DNA of 64,000 bases from Xylanibacter caecicola (GCF_013166515.1 NZ_JABKKJ010000001.1:1-64000), one strand, 5' to 3'. Positions 52,460-61,036 are shown, numbered from the stretch's first letter. Numbers and translations: made by a program. The notes: generated from the letters alone by a model not told the origin.

Positions 52460-53416
52460 TCAGAACCTGAATCCCAGCGATATTCCTACATGTTCGGCCT
52501 TGTATCCGCCCTTTTCGCGATAGTTGTAGTCGGTATATCCATCGAATTTCTGTAATGTGTATTGCAGGGCAATGTCAAACCAGCCGAAACTGTAGCCTAT
52601 CGACGGCGATACATACAGTCCCGGGTCTATATCCGAATCAAGGTTTATCTCGCAGCTTTTTCCTATCTTACAGTCTACGAAAAGAGAGTTTTTGTACGGA
52701 GAAAAACTGTAACGACCATGGGCGAATATGGGAACGAAGAAGCCTTCCAGTTCGCCATTGTAGTTTACTCCCGAGCCTATACCCACATACCAGTGCGGAT
52801 CCAGCTGATAGCCAAAACTGAGAAGAGCCTCTCCGAAACCGGAGTCGCCCTCGTGTCCGTAGATGTCGTCGCTGTTGTTTTCTATGTCTGCATATCCTCC
52901 CGACAGGTTAAGATAAGCCGCGAAACCGGTCCGTCGCATGCCGTAGGATATGGCGTCGGACACTTGCTGTCGGTGGCTGACCGTTTTCGGAACGTTGTAT
53001 CCGTTTCTCACTTTGACTCCTCTGAATACCGGATTTACCCATACCGAGTCGTCTAGCGACCTGAAATTGGTGTACGTTGCAGGTCGTCCGCTTACTGTTA
53101 TGGATTTTACTTTGCTGCCGAAGAGCGTTCGTTTCTTTTCTATTACAAACTGTGGTTCGAGCAGAATGTCTGCGTTTCCGCCCTTTTTCTCCAACGCCTC
53201 GCTTTCCGCCGCCTGCTTCACGTTTGACATTCCGCCGCGCTGTACCGCTTTCGACGGTTGCATGGTATAGCTTATGCGGTCTGTCACTTTCAGGTCGGCA
53301 ACCGTTGCGTTGTATTGAGCAGAGGGTATATCTGCCGTTCTTGCTGTTTTTGTCAGAGTGTCACACGACGACAGCAATATTCCGGCAAATGCCGTTATTA
53401 CCAAATATCTGCGCAT
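52460..53416 (-). CDS. Lipoprotein with N-terminal paralog domain fused to an outer-membrane barrel-like domain
   Basis: A lipobox LLSSC (about residues 14-18) follows a short signal. Residues about 19-135 are a paralog of the whole downstream-listed neighbour at 53429: TVADLKVTDRISYTMQPSKA, GGMSNVKQAAESEALEKKGG, KVKSITVSGRPATYTNFRSL and SVWVNPVFRGVKV line up closely. Residues about 170-318 consist of alternating aromatic strands (SFGYQLDPHWYVGIGSGVNY, SIGYSFGWFDIALQYTLQKF) ending in LGFRF, the pattern of an eight-strand outer-membrane barrel. The two genes are 12 nt apart and share the promoter above 53893. Function is unknown. Confidence 0.72.
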   Translation of the reverse strand: MRRYLVITAFAGILLSSCDTLTKTARTADIPSAQYNATVADLKVTDRISYTMQPSKAVQRGGMSNVKQAAESEALEKKGGNADILLEPQFVIEKKRTLFGSKVKSITVSGRPATYTNFRSLDDSVWVNPVFRGVKVRNGYNVPKTVSHRQQVSDAISYGMRRTGFAAYLNLSGGYADIENNSDDIYGHEGDSGFGEALLSFGYQLDPHWYVGIGSGVNYNGELEGFFVPIFAHGRYSFSPYKNSLFVDCKIGKSCEINLDSDIDPGLYVSPSIGYSFGWFDIALQYTLQKFDGYTDYNYREKGGYKAEHVGISLGFRF

Positions 53417-53428
53417 GATGTCGACGTT

Positions 53429-53893
53429 TTATTTTCCCAGCAGACCTTTCAGCAGTCCGCCTGTACCTTTCTTTGTGTTGTCCTTGTATAATCCGCGGAA
53501 TACGGGGTTAACCCATACCGAGTCATTAAGAGAATGGAAATTGGTGAATTTTGCAGGGCGTCCCGAAACCGTTATCGACTTAACTTTTTTGAAGAAGACA
53601 TAGTTGGTCTTCTCTACCACATACTCAGGTTCAACCAGCAGGTCGGCGTTTCCTCCCAGTTTTGCAAGAGCCTCGTTTTCCGCCGCCTGTTTCACATTTG
53701 CCAAACCGCCTCTGCGTACCGCCTTTGTCGGAGACATTGTGTAGCTTATGCGCTGCGGCATAACCTCAAGATCGGCTACGGTAGACGACAACAATGACGA
53801 CGGAACGTTGGTGGTCGATGCGGTTTTAGTTACTGTTGTGCACGATGCAGCCATTATCGCTGCCACTCCGAATAGTAAAAATGTTTTTTTCAT
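53429..53893 (-). CDS. Lipoprotein, short paralog of the adjacent fused protein
   Basis: The 154-residue product begins MKKTFLLFGVAAIMAASC, with a lipobox AASC. Its body (TVADLEVMPQRISYTMSPTK, GGLANVKQAAENEALAKLGG, KVKSITVSGRPAKFTNFHSL, SVWVNPVFRGLYKD) matches the N-terminal half of the gene downstream. It ends in a short Gly/Lys-rich tail (GGLLKGLLGK) in place of the barrel. Lgt encoded in this window would lipidate it. The promoter carries a G8 run. I recognise no named domain. Confidence 0.72.
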   Translation of the reverse strand: MKKTFLLFGVAAIMAASCTTVTKTASTTNVPSSLLSSTVADLEVMPQRISYTMSPTKAVRRGGLANVKQAAENEALAKLGGNADLLVEPEYVVEKTNYVFFKKVKSITVSGRPAKFTNFHSLNDSVWVNPVFRGLYKDNTKKGTGGLLKGLLGK

Positions 53894-53995
53894 AACAGAT
53901 GAAATTATTTTTAAAAGAGGGCTTGTTTATTTTTCCGACGGCACGAGTAAGCCCCCCGTTTGACCCCATGCCGTGACGTAGGTTGTTTAATTTTT

Positions 53996-54052
53996 GTGCA
54001 AAAATAACTAAATTTACATGGTGTTTTTACCCCCCCCGATTTTTATAAAACG
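53996..54052 (-). promoter_or_regulatory. Promoter with G8 run, copy 2 (lipoprotein pair)
   Basis: On the minus strand: AACGTTTT, a run of eight G (54037-54030), TAAAAACACCATG, then -7 box TATTTTTG about 23 nt after the run. This repeats the arrangement at 33868-33910 with 4 nt more spacing. Confidence 0.6.
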
Positions 54053-54220
54053 TTAACTAAAAAGCGCTAAAATTGTATATTTTTCACTCTTTTGCACTTT
54101 TTCATGAGGCGGTAAAGGGGCTTTGGGATATAAAACGTATTCTTATGGGAACAGGTTGAATAAGGAGATAAAGGCAGATAGATACCCTTTGTTTTTATGA
54201 GTCTGTAATAAGTTGATAAT

Positions 54221-54335
54221 CAAGATGATACCTTTTAGCTTGCAAAAGGCGGCATATCAGGGGCTGAAAGGGCACCTTTTAGAGGGCGAAATGCCGTCTC
54301 TTGGAAACTGAGAGGACACCTCTTGGAAGTGGGGA
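54221..54335. repeat. 22-nt tandem repeat array, locus 5 (about five units)
   Basis: After a partial GATACCTTTTAGCTTGC unit, units start AAAAGGCGGCA, GAAAGGGCACC, GAAATGCCGTC and GAGAGGACACC at 22-nt steps. Confidence 0.75.
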
Positions 54336-54377
54336 TGTTGTCTTTGGTAAACGCGAGTGTATATTCTGCGCGATATC

Positions 54378-55061
54378 TTATAAGTAAAGCACGCTTTCGT
54401 TGCCCATGTTGAAAAGCAGGTCGAGGATGCTCAGGTTGGGCAGGAAGCCTGTTTTAGAGGCGTATACCTGATAATATTGTTCGGGATAGAACGTGTCGTC
54501 GTGTATGGGGTGCTTGGGAGATATGGCATAACGGTAGTCGTCGACACCGTTGTTGTGTATTGCGAGACTGCCGCCGGCACAGTCCTTTGCCGGTGCTATG
54601 TAATTTTCGGTGTGTCTGATGTCCGGTTCGATGTCGAGCAGTTCGCACATCTTCAGACATATCTCCATGTTGAAGTCGTAGATGAAAGTCCATTTGCGTG
54701 TGAAGAACGGCAGCAGGTCGTCGGCGTAGTATTCAAAGAACGGCGATTCTCCGTAAGCGCTTTTCAGTGCGTTCCAGTGTATGTGACGCCAGTTACCGTG
54801 GTCGCTTATGCGTATGTCTTTCATGAGCGACTTGGACAGTGACATGCCCTCGGGACGTTCCACGGGCACCGTAAGCACTTGTGCGCCGTTGGCAGCGGCT
54901 ATTATGCAACGGTTGCGGTAGGTCTGTTTCACAAAATTTTCATGCCGCTCTATTGTCGCCGTGCCGTAGCGGTTAAGTTTCTGATACCATTGTACCGGAC
55001 CGAAATATGTTGAAGAAAGCAGTGCTTCCGTGCTATTTTCTTTTTTCATGCATCCATTCAT
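54378..55061 (-). CDS. WbqC family protein
   Basis: WbqC-like proteins are found in O-antigen clusters and beside lepB in Bacteroidales; their reaction is not firmly known. The product (about 223-227 residues, start at 55061 or the MKKENS codon at 55049) shows the family features LLSSTYFGPVQWYQKLNRYG, ETYKKQTYRNRC-like region (HENFVKQTYRNRCIIAAANG), LTVPVERPEG, DHGNWRHIHWNALKSAYGES and PFFEYYADDLLPFF. It overlaps the end of the inactive signal peptidase gene by about 17-29 nt and is the last gene of the dapB-lepB-lepB2-wbqC operon. Confidence 0.88.
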   Translation of the reverse strand: MNGCMKKENSTEALLSSTYFGPVQWYQKLNRYGTATIERHENFVKQTYRNRCIIAAANGAQVLTVPVERPEGMSLSKSLMKDIRISDHGNWRHIHWNALKSAYGESPFFEYYADDLLPFFTRKWTFIYDFNMEICLKMCELLDIEPDIRHTENYIAPAKDCAGGSLAIHNNGVDDYRYAISPKHPIHDDTFYPEQYYQVYASKTGFLPNLSILDLLFNMGNESVLYL

Positions 55062-55815
55062 AAAAATTCAAGTCTGTCCGCCGACGTGATGTTATGTCCC
55101 TGTCTTTCATTTCTTTTCTCTTACCGTAGATCATCATATGCCTTCGCGGCAGAATTCTCATGCAGCGGTCTTCGCGCACTTTGCCGCCCGCGGTCATCTT
55201 TCCGTCTATGGAATATGCTATCATCACGATGCGCCCTATGATGTGGTTCTCCGGGACAAAGCCGAAATAGCGGCTGTCCGGAACCCTGCGGTCGCCGTGG
55301 TTCGATATCCAGCAGTAGTTCTGTGCAAGGCAGGCATAACGCGTTTCCTTTCCGTCCACATACAGCTTGCCATTCTTTATTCCGGCGTTTCTCCTTTCGT
55401 GCATGCGGTATGTGTTGCAAAGCAGTTTGATGTTCCATGGCTCCACCTTCACCGGGCGGCATTTTCCCGGCACCGTCATGGGCTTGCCGTCTATCATTAC
55501 GGTGTCGCCCGTGCCCGCATCGAAATATCCCGCACACACCGTCCTTTCGCATATGTCGTGCAATGTGTCCATGGGACTGTTGAATGCCAGCAGTTCCCCG
55601 CGTTCCGGCTTCTGTCTTATCCACCGCTCATATCTGAATATTCCCCCTCCTCCCGTGCGCAGTCCGTAGCTCCAGCGGTTTACCAGCACACGGTCGCCGT
55701 GTTCCAGCAGCGGCTCTATGCCACAGTCCTCCACCGCGCACACGGTGAAAGCAAGGGCGCGGAATACGAGCATCGCTATTACCGCCGCTGTGATGGTGAG
55801 CAGGGAACGCATCAA
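55033..55815 (-). CDS. Signal peptidase I paralog lacking both catalytic residues
   Basis: The 260-residue product aligns with the LepB encoded next to it but is shorter. Family boxes are kept around EHGDRVLVNRWSYG (about 37-50), RGELLAFNSP, TVMIDGKPM and the DSR box PDSRYFGFVPENHIIGRIVM (about 178-197). At the catalytic Ser position (SSSLEK in LepB) it has CGIEP, so Ser is Gly; at the catalytic Lys position (YVKRCVG in LepB) it has CERTV, so Lys is Glu. It has one N-terminal membrane helix (about 4-23). It is therefore probably not a peptidase and may act with LepB. The start is 55815 or one codon later. Confidence 0.82.
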   Translation of the reverse strand: MMRSLLTITAAVIAMLVFRALAFTVCAVEDCGIEPLLEHGDRVLVNRWSYGLRTGGGGIFRYERWIRQKPERGELLAFNSPMDTLHDICERTVCAGYFDAGTGDTVMIDGKPMTVPGKCRPVKVEPWNIKLLCNTYRMHERRNAGIKNGKLYVDGKETRYACLAQNYCWISNHGDRRVPDSRYFGFVPENHIIGRIVMIAYSIDGKMTAGGKVREDRCMRILPRRHMMIYGKRKEMKDRDITSRRRTDLNFYEWMHEKRK

Positions 55816-55841
55816 TAATTTATAATTGACAATTTATAATT

Positions 55842-55957
55842 TATAATTAAGAGTTGGGCGGTGTGAAATATAATTCTTATTTCTTAACTCGTAATTCTTA
55901 ACTCTTAATCACCCCACGCCCCAACTCTTAATTCTTATTTCTTAACTCTTAATTACT
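55842..55957. repeat. Inverted repeat between lepB and its paralog
   Basis: AATTAAGAGTTGGG (about 55846-55859) pairs with CCCAACTCTTAATT (55920-55933 region), with further copies of AATTCTTA and AACTCTTAATT around. It separates two genes of the same operon rather than convergent genes, and its right end forms the lepB TAA stop. Confidence 0.6.
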
Positions 55958-57392
55958 TAATATTGTCCACCATGTTGAACAGCCGGTGCCATCTTATGCC
56001 CGAGAAACCGCTGCGGTCGGGGTCGGACGACCACCAGATGAATATCGGTTTGCCCACGATGTGGTCTTCGGGCACAAAGCCCCAGAAGCGCGAGTCTGCC
56101 GAGTTGTGGCGGTTGTCGCCCATCATCCAGTAATAATCCATCTTGAACGTGTAGCTCTTCGCCTCCTTCCCGTTGATGAATATCTTGCCGTTTTCCACCT
56201 TCAGGTCGTTGCCTTCATACACCTTTATCGGTCTTTCGTATATGGCGATGTTGTCCATGGTGATGTCAAGCGTCTTTCCTTTCTGCGGTATCCATATCGG
56301 ACCGTAGTTGTCGCGTGTCCAGCCCGTATGACCGTTCAGGGGATATGTATCGCCTACGGTCGCTTCGGTGTTCAGCACAATGCTCTCTACAAGATCCTTG
56401 CGTGCCGACAGCACCTTTACGGCACGTTTTGTCAGCGGCATGTATCCGTTCTGGTTCAGGCTTGTAAGATCCTCCATGCTTATGCCCAGATCTTTCATCA
56501 GGTCGTCGGGCAGATACTGCTTCAGCTTCACGAAGTACGAATACTGCACGTTGTCCGGCTCCTTGTTTGCCTTTCCGTCAAGATAAACGATACGATCCTT
56601 TATCTGCAATGTCTGTCCCGGCAGTCCCACGCAACGCTTCACATAGTTCTCGCGCCGGTCGGTGGGACGCCACGCCTGTTTCCCGAATTCGGCAACGTTG
56701 GCAAGCACGTGGTTGCGTCCCACGTTGTACACAAACCTGTAGTAGTCCCACCGCTGCTGTGCCGTCAGCGAGTCCAACTGCGGTGGGTTCTCTATCATCC
56801 TGTTGCCGTAGCCGTAGCACATTGCGTAATATTCTGTCTGATAACGCGGCACTGTGGTTATCGTGTCGCCTGCCGGATAGTTGAAAACAACGATGTCGTT
56901 AAGTTCCACCTTGCCCAGACCTTTTGCCCGTCGGTAGTCCCAGTGAGGCCAGTCTATGTACGACTTGCACTCGAACACCGGCAGCGTGTGCTGCGTCAGA
57001 GGCATTGTCAACGGCGTTTCGGGTATGCGCGGACCATAGCTTACCTTGCTCACGAAGAGATAGTCGCCCGTAAGCAACGATTTTTCGAGCGACGATGACG
57101 GTATCACATAGTTCTGGAAGAAGAACAGGTTGATGAAATATACCGCCACGAGGGCAAACACTATGGCGTCTACCCACGACATGATGAAGCGTACCGGTCC
57201 GTCGGCGTCTTTCCACCATTGCCATTTTATCTTCTTTGTTATGTAGGCATCGAAGATGAAAGGCAGTACAATAAGTCCCAGCCAGCTTTTAAGCCAATAC
57301 AGAAAAAGCAGGTAGAGCACCGTTACAACGATGAACTTGCCCCACTGCCTGGCGTTTTCGTTATTTTTCTTTTTGTTGTATGTCATTGTCAT
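55953..57392 (-). CDS. lepB: Signal peptidase I
   Basis: LepB cleaves signal peptides at the outer face of the inner membrane. The 479-residue product is of the long Bacteroidales type with several N-terminal hydrophobic segments (about 17-120), the catalytic Ser in VIPSSSLEKSLLTGD (about 97), the catalytic Lys in ENYVKRCVGLPGQTLQI (about 255) and the box YYWMMGDNRHNSADSRFWGF (about 425-444). A roughly 130-residue insert separates the Lys region from the last box. It follows dapB by 43 nt and precedes the inactive paralog after a repeat. Confidence 0.95.
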   Translation of the reverse strand: MTMTYNKKKNNENARQWGKFIVVTVLYLLFLYWLKSWLGLIVLPFIFDAYITKKIKWQWWKDADGPVRFIMSWVDAIVFALVAVYFINLFFFQNYVIPSSSLEKSLLTGDYLFVSKVSYGPRIPETPLTMPLTQHTLPVFECKSYIDWPHWDYRRAKGLGKVELNDIVVFNYPAGDTITTVPRYQTEYYAMCYGYGNRMIENPPQLDSLTAQQRWDYYRFVYNVGRNHVLANVAEFGKQAWRPTDRRENYVKRCVGLPGQTLQIKDRIVYLDGKANKEPDNVQYSYFVKLKQYLPDDLMKDLGISMEDLTSLNQNGYMPLTKRAVKVLSARKDLVESIVLNTEATVGDTYPLNGHTGWTRDNYGPIWIPQKGKTLDITMDNIAIYERPIKVYEGNDLKVENGKIFINGKEAKSYTFKMDYYWMMGDNRHNSADSRFWGFVPEDHIVGKPIFIWWSSDPDRSGFSGIRWHRLFNMVDNIK

Positions 57393-57435
57393 ATATGTTT
57401 TTCAAAACCGTAAAAATTATTTTTCCCATTGTCTG

Positions 57436-58191
57436 TCAGAACTTGAACATGTCGCTGATTGTCAGCAGTCCGCTGTGTTCCGCCGTATATTCCGCTGCCA
57501 ACACCGCACCCAGTGCAAATCCGCTTCGGTTGTGTGCGTCGTGTGTTATTGTTATGCAGTCCGCTCCCGAGTCGTATTTTATCGTGTGTATTCCCGGCAC
57601 CTCTCCGCGCCTTACGCTGTTTATCACCACCTTGTCGTCGTCGTGCATGCTGCTTCCGGTCGTTGTTCCGTCCGCCTCGAGCGTCGTTCCCTTTGCCCAA
57701 CCGTTTTTTCTGTCCATGCCGTCCACAATCTCTTCTGCCAGAGTAATTGCCGTTCCGCTTGGCGCATCGAGCTTGTGCACGTGGTGCACCTCCTCCATTT
57801 CCACGTCATACTGTATAAAACCGTTCATTATCTTTGCCAGATAGCGGTTTACGGCGGAAAATATCGCCACGCCGATGGAGAAGTTCGATGCCCAGAACAG
57901 CGTCTTTCCCTCTTCCGAACACATGCGTCTCACATCGTCACCGTGCTCTTTCATCCAACCCGTAGAGCCCGACACCACCTTTACGTTGTGGCTGAAAGCC
58001 CGCAGATAATTGTCGTATGCAGCTGTGGGCGATGTAAACTCTATCGCCACATCGGCAGAGGCAAACGCCTCGCTGTCAAAGTCTTGCCGGTTGTCAACAT
58101 CTATTATACATACAATTTCGTGGTTGCGGACTATGGCTATCTGCTCTATCATCCTGCCCATTTTCCCGTAACCTATTAATGCAATTTTCAT
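57436..58191 (-). CDS. dapB: 4-Hydroxy-tetrahydrodipicolinate reductase
   Basis: DapB reduces hydroxytetrahydrodipicolinate with NAD(P)H in lysine and diaminopimelate synthesis. The 251-residue product has the nucleotide-binding start IALIGYGKMGRMIEQIA, the substrate motif EEVHHVHKLDAPSGTAI (about 130-146, catalytic His and Lys) and RRGEVPGIHTIKYDS (about 190). Length fits the shorter Bacteroidetes and Thermotoga type. A -7 box TATCTTTG lies at 58290-58283 on the minus strand. It is the first gene of the operon with lepB. Confidence 0.97.
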   Translation of the reverse strand: MKIALIGYGKMGRMIEQIAIVRNHEIVCIIDVDNRQDFDSEAFASADVAIEFTSPTAAYDNYLRAFSHNVKVVSGSTGWMKEHGDDVRRMCSEEGKTLFWASNFSIGVAIFSAVNRYLAKIMNGFIQYDVEMEEVHHVHKLDAPSGTAITLAEEIVDGMDRKNGWAKGTTLEADGTTTGSSMHDDDKVVINSVRRGEVPGIHTIKYDSGADCITITHDAHNRSGFALGAVLAAEYTAEHSGLLTISDMFKF

Positions 58192-58403
58192 GTTTTGGTT
58201 TAATTAAAGTAAGTGTAAAAAGTCCCGTTGCTGTCCTTAAAACCATGTCCGGGCAGCTTCCACGGTATATATAATTATGCTGCAAAGATAAGTATTTTTG
58301 TATATATGCCGTTGATTTTCAGCCAAAAATAACTAAAAAGCACATGTTTTGTATTGCCATTAGTCAAGATGTCCGTTGTAATAGTAAGTTATTGAGGAAA
58401 ACT

Positions 58404-58435
58404 TTTGGCTGCAAAAAGTTTTCTGTCTATATTTG
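58404..58435 (+). promoter_or_regulatory. Promoter of the PCMD/barrel/calycin cluster
   Basis: TTTG at 58404-58407 and TATATTTG at 58428-58435 are 20 nt apart, close to the Bacteroidetes consensus. The leader to the ATG at 58466 is about 25 nt. Confidence 0.7.
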
Positions 58436-58465
58436 CATTACTTTTATTTTAAAGACTGTTATAAA

Positions 58466-59614
58466 ATGATAAGATTACGGTTGGTTGTGGCAGCGTCGTT
58501 TTGCATGTTGTTGTCATCGTGTTTTAAGGATGAGCCTCTTAACGCGGAATGTGACATTCTGGAAGCATACGTACACGTGGAAAACCCGTCGGAAACGTTT
58601 TTCAATCCCACGGACACACTTGTGAAGGTTACCTCGGAAGCAAATTCTGTCACATTCAAAGTGAGAAAAAGCGCCGACATAACACGTCTTGCCCCTGTTT
58701 TCAGACTTACGGAAGGAGCCGTCATCAATCCGGAAAGCGGTTCGATCCACGATTTCAGCGACGGATCTGTAACATATACAGTGACATCGCAGAACGGAGA
58801 GTGGAGCCGTATGTATTCCGTGGTGTTCCAACCTTCGGTGCAGACAGTTACAGATGTCATGCCATTCGACTTTGAATGGTTCTATCTCGATTCCTCCGGC
58901 AAGTACTATATCTGGAACGATAAGAAAGAAGACGGCAGTGACGCCGACAACTGGGCGACGGGAAATCCGGGTTTCAAGCTTAGTCGTGGCAGTGCGGCTC
59001 CCGACGAATATCCTACCGTTCCGTGGTCGGACGGATATGACGGCACGGCGGTAAAGCTTGAGACAAAAAGTACAGGAGCACTGGGAGTGCTTGTAAATAA
59101 GCGTATAGCTGCGGGCAACTTGTTTCTCGGCTCGTTCAATATTGGAATGGCATTGACAAATACTCTTAAGGCAACACGTTTCGGAGTGCCGTTCGACAGG
59201 AAACCGCTGAAGTTCACCGGATACTACAAATACAAGCCGGGAGAGAAATTCCAGGACGAGAAAGGAAATATCATAGAGGGCAAGACAGACCGTGCGTCGG
59301 TCTATGCGGTGCTGTATCGCAATCATGATGCCAACGGAAATGATGTCGTACTGTATGGAGACGATGTGATGACAAACGAGAATATAGTGGCTGTTGCAAG
59401 GGTTTCGGAAATCAAGACTACGGACACATGGACATTGTTCGAGGCAGACTTTGAATACAAGTGTGAGATAGACGAGTCTCTTGTCAACGAAAACGGATAC
59501 AATCTTGCCGTTGTTTTCTCGTCGAGTGAGGACGGTGACCTGTTCCGCGGAGCCATCGGCAGCACCCTGATTGTGGACAAGGTGAGGATAGAATGTGAGA
59601 AAATACAAGAATAG
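58466..59614 (+). CDS. PCMD-domain lipoprotein (putative carbohydrate metabolism domain)
   Basis: The ATG at 58466 (MIRLRLVVAASFCMLLSSCF) gives a signal with lipobox LLSSC and 382 residues. A first Ig-like domain (about 25-125) resembles those of Bacteroidales surface lipoproteins. The second part (about 135-382) carries FEWFYLDSSGKYYIWND, GYDGTAVKLETKSTGALG, AAGNLFLGSF and LKFTGYYKYKPGEKFQD, which I recognise as the PCMD domain. The name suggests sugar binding but no activity is established. It is 3 nt upstream of the barrel gene and forms one transcript with it and the calycin-like gene. Confidence 0.85.
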   Translation: MIRLRLVVAASFCMLLSSCFKDEPLNAECDILEAYVHVENPSETFFNPTDTLVKVTSEANSVTFKVRKSADITRLAPVFRLTEGAVINPESGSIHDFSDGSVTYTVTSQNGEWSRMYSVVFQPSVQTVTDVMPFDFEWFYLDSSGKYYIWNDKKEDGSDADNWATGNPGFKLSRGSAAPDEYPTVPWSDGYDGTAVKLETKSTGALGVLVNKRIAAGNLFLGSFNIGMALTNTLKATRFGVPFDRKPLKFTGYYKYKPGEKFQDEKGNIIEGKTDRASVYAVLYRNHDANGNDVVLYGDDVMTNENIVAVARVSEIKTTDTWTLFEADFEYKCEIDESLVNENGYNLAVVFSSSEDGDLFRGAIGSTLIVDKVRIECEKIQE

Positions 59615-59617
59615 AAA

Positions 59618-60367
59618 ATGAATAAAATACTTTTAGCCTTTGTGGCTCTTATGATGCCCGTATATGCATTTTGCGGCATCTTCTCCGATGGTATAACCTA
59701 CGACCTTCGCTTTGGCTATGCCGTGGGCGGTACGGCACCCGTCAATATGCCATCGTCCATACGCTCGCTTAGCAAGTACAGTCTGCGTCCGAACTTCTCT
59801 TTGGGCTTTGATGCACATAAGAGTCTTTCCACAAAATTCGGCGTCATGGCAGGTCTGCATGTCGAGAACAAGGGCATGGAGATCGACGCCCGTGTAAAGA
59901 ACTATCACATGGAGATTGTCAGGGGAGGAGAGTCGCTTGAAGGAAACTTCACCGGACATAATGTCACTAAGGTGCGCCAGCTCATGCTCACGGTGCCTGT
60001 CATGGGGACATACAGGCTCGGCAACAGCATCATGCTTAAGTTCGGACCTTATGTCTCGATGCTTCTTTCAAAAAACTTCAGCGGCTATGCCTGCGACGGA
60101 TATTTGCGTGTGGGCGACCCTACAGGTCCTAAAGTAGAGCTCGGAAACACCCCCGGCACACGCGGAACCTACGATTTTAAAGATGAGATGCGCCGTATGC
60201 AGTATGGACTTGTTGCCGGTGCCGACATCGCTATTTGCAAACGCTGGGGCGCATACGCCGATATCTCATGGGGACTGACCGGAGTACACAACAGCGGTTT
60301 CAAGACCATAGAGCAGACTTTGTATCCTATTTACGGTACAATAGGTATAGTATATAAACTAAAGTAA
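59618..60367 (+). CDS. Outer-membrane beta-barrel protein (PorT-like/porin family)
   Basis: A signal peptide (about 1-19, MNKILLAFVALMMPVYAFCG) is followed by amphipathic strands with regular turns: YDLRFGYAVGGTAPVN, FSLGFDAHKSLSTKFGVMAG, QLMLTVPVMGTYRLGNSIML, YGLVAGADIAICKRWGAYAD and the closing IGIVYKLK. This is the layout of the eight-strand barrels encoded with PCMD genes in Bacteroidales. It lies 3 nt after the PCMD gene and 18 nt before the calycin-like gene, so the three probably form a surface complex; the substrate is unknown. Confidence 0.82.
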   Translation: MNKILLAFVALMMPVYAFCGIFSDGITYDLRFGYAVGGTAPVNMPSSIRSLSKYSLRPNFSLGFDAHKSLSTKFGVMAGLHVENKGMEIDARVKNYHMEIVRGGESLEGNFTGHNVTKVRQLMLTVPVMGTYRLGNSIMLKFGPYVSMLLSKNFSGYACDGYLRVGDPTGPKVELGNTPGTRGTYDFKDEMRRMQYGLVAGADIAICKRWGAYADISWGLTGVHNSGFKTIEQTLYPIYGTIGIVYKLK

Positions 60368-60385
60368 AAAGAAAAGATTTAAAAC

Positions 60386-60988
60386 ATGAGGAAAATTTTT
60401 ACTCTTATTGCCATGGTTACAATGGCAATGAACGCTATTGCGGCAGATTACACGGATCGTCTCTCCATATCACTTAACGGCGGCGAACCTACAGTTTCTG
60501 ATGCAACTGTTTCCGTGAACTACAAGGAAGGCAGTGACGGACTTTACGAAATAGTCCTTAAAAATTTCAGTTTCAGCGGTCTGCCTATAGGCGATGTTAC
60601 GATGACAGACGTCAAGGGCGATGATGATTCGGAAGGTTTCACATGGTTCCAAACCGACCAGGACGCTGTAATAACAAATGGCGGATCAATCGCCTCATTG
60701 CTTGGCAACAAGGTTCATGTGACGATAAAGGAGGGAAGCTGCATGAAGGACGGTAAGCTCTATCTGGAAATAAGCCTGCCGGTGAATATCATGGGTGGTA
60801 CGATAAACGTTGAGGCCGTGTTCGGGACAAAGCTCACATCGGGTGTATCGTCCGTTGTTGCAGGTGGCAACGATGAGGTCAAGGGCATCTACAGCATTGA
60901 CGGCAAGCGTCTTGATACCATGAAAAAAGGCGCTATCAATATAATACGCCGTGTCGACGGCAAGACCGTCAAGGTTCTGAAAAAATAA
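60386..60988 (+). CDS. Calycin-like secreted protein with short C-terminal sorting-like tail
   Basis: The 200-residue product has a signal (about 1-19), a beta-rich domain (about 22-150; LSISLNGGEPTVSDATVSV, YEIVLKNFSFSGLPIGDVTM, VHVTIKEGSCMKDGKLYLEI) of the calycin-like type found beside PCMD genes, and a C-terminal tail VKGIYSIDGKRLDTMKKGAI, KTVKVLKK. The tail resembles the end of type IX secretion sorting domains, but it is short. It may bind a small ligand, as calycins do; this is inference from fold name only. Confidence 0.8.
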   Translation: MRKIFTLIAMVTMAMNAIAADYTDRLSISLNGGEPTVSDATVSVNYKEGSDGLYEIVLKNFSFSGLPIGDVTMTDVKGDDDSEGFTWFQTDQDAVITNGGSIASLLGNKVHVTIKEGSCMKDGKLYLEISLPVNIMGGTINVEAVFGTKLTSGVSSVVAGGNDEVKGIYSIDGKRLDTMKKGAINIIRRVDGKTVKVLKK

Positions 60989-61036
60989 TGTGCTTGTGCC
61001 GGCAGCGGCAAAACATGGTACAGAAGCCAAAATATT

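Larger units (their letters stand above)
53894..54377. other. 484-nt gap with G8 promoter and repeats
   Basis: It holds the lipoprotein promoter with the G8 run (about 53990-54052), a copy of the AGGAGATAAAGG purine motif (about 54173) and the fifth 22-nt array (54221-54335). Genes on both sides are on the minus strand. No gene is visible in it. Confidence 0.6.
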
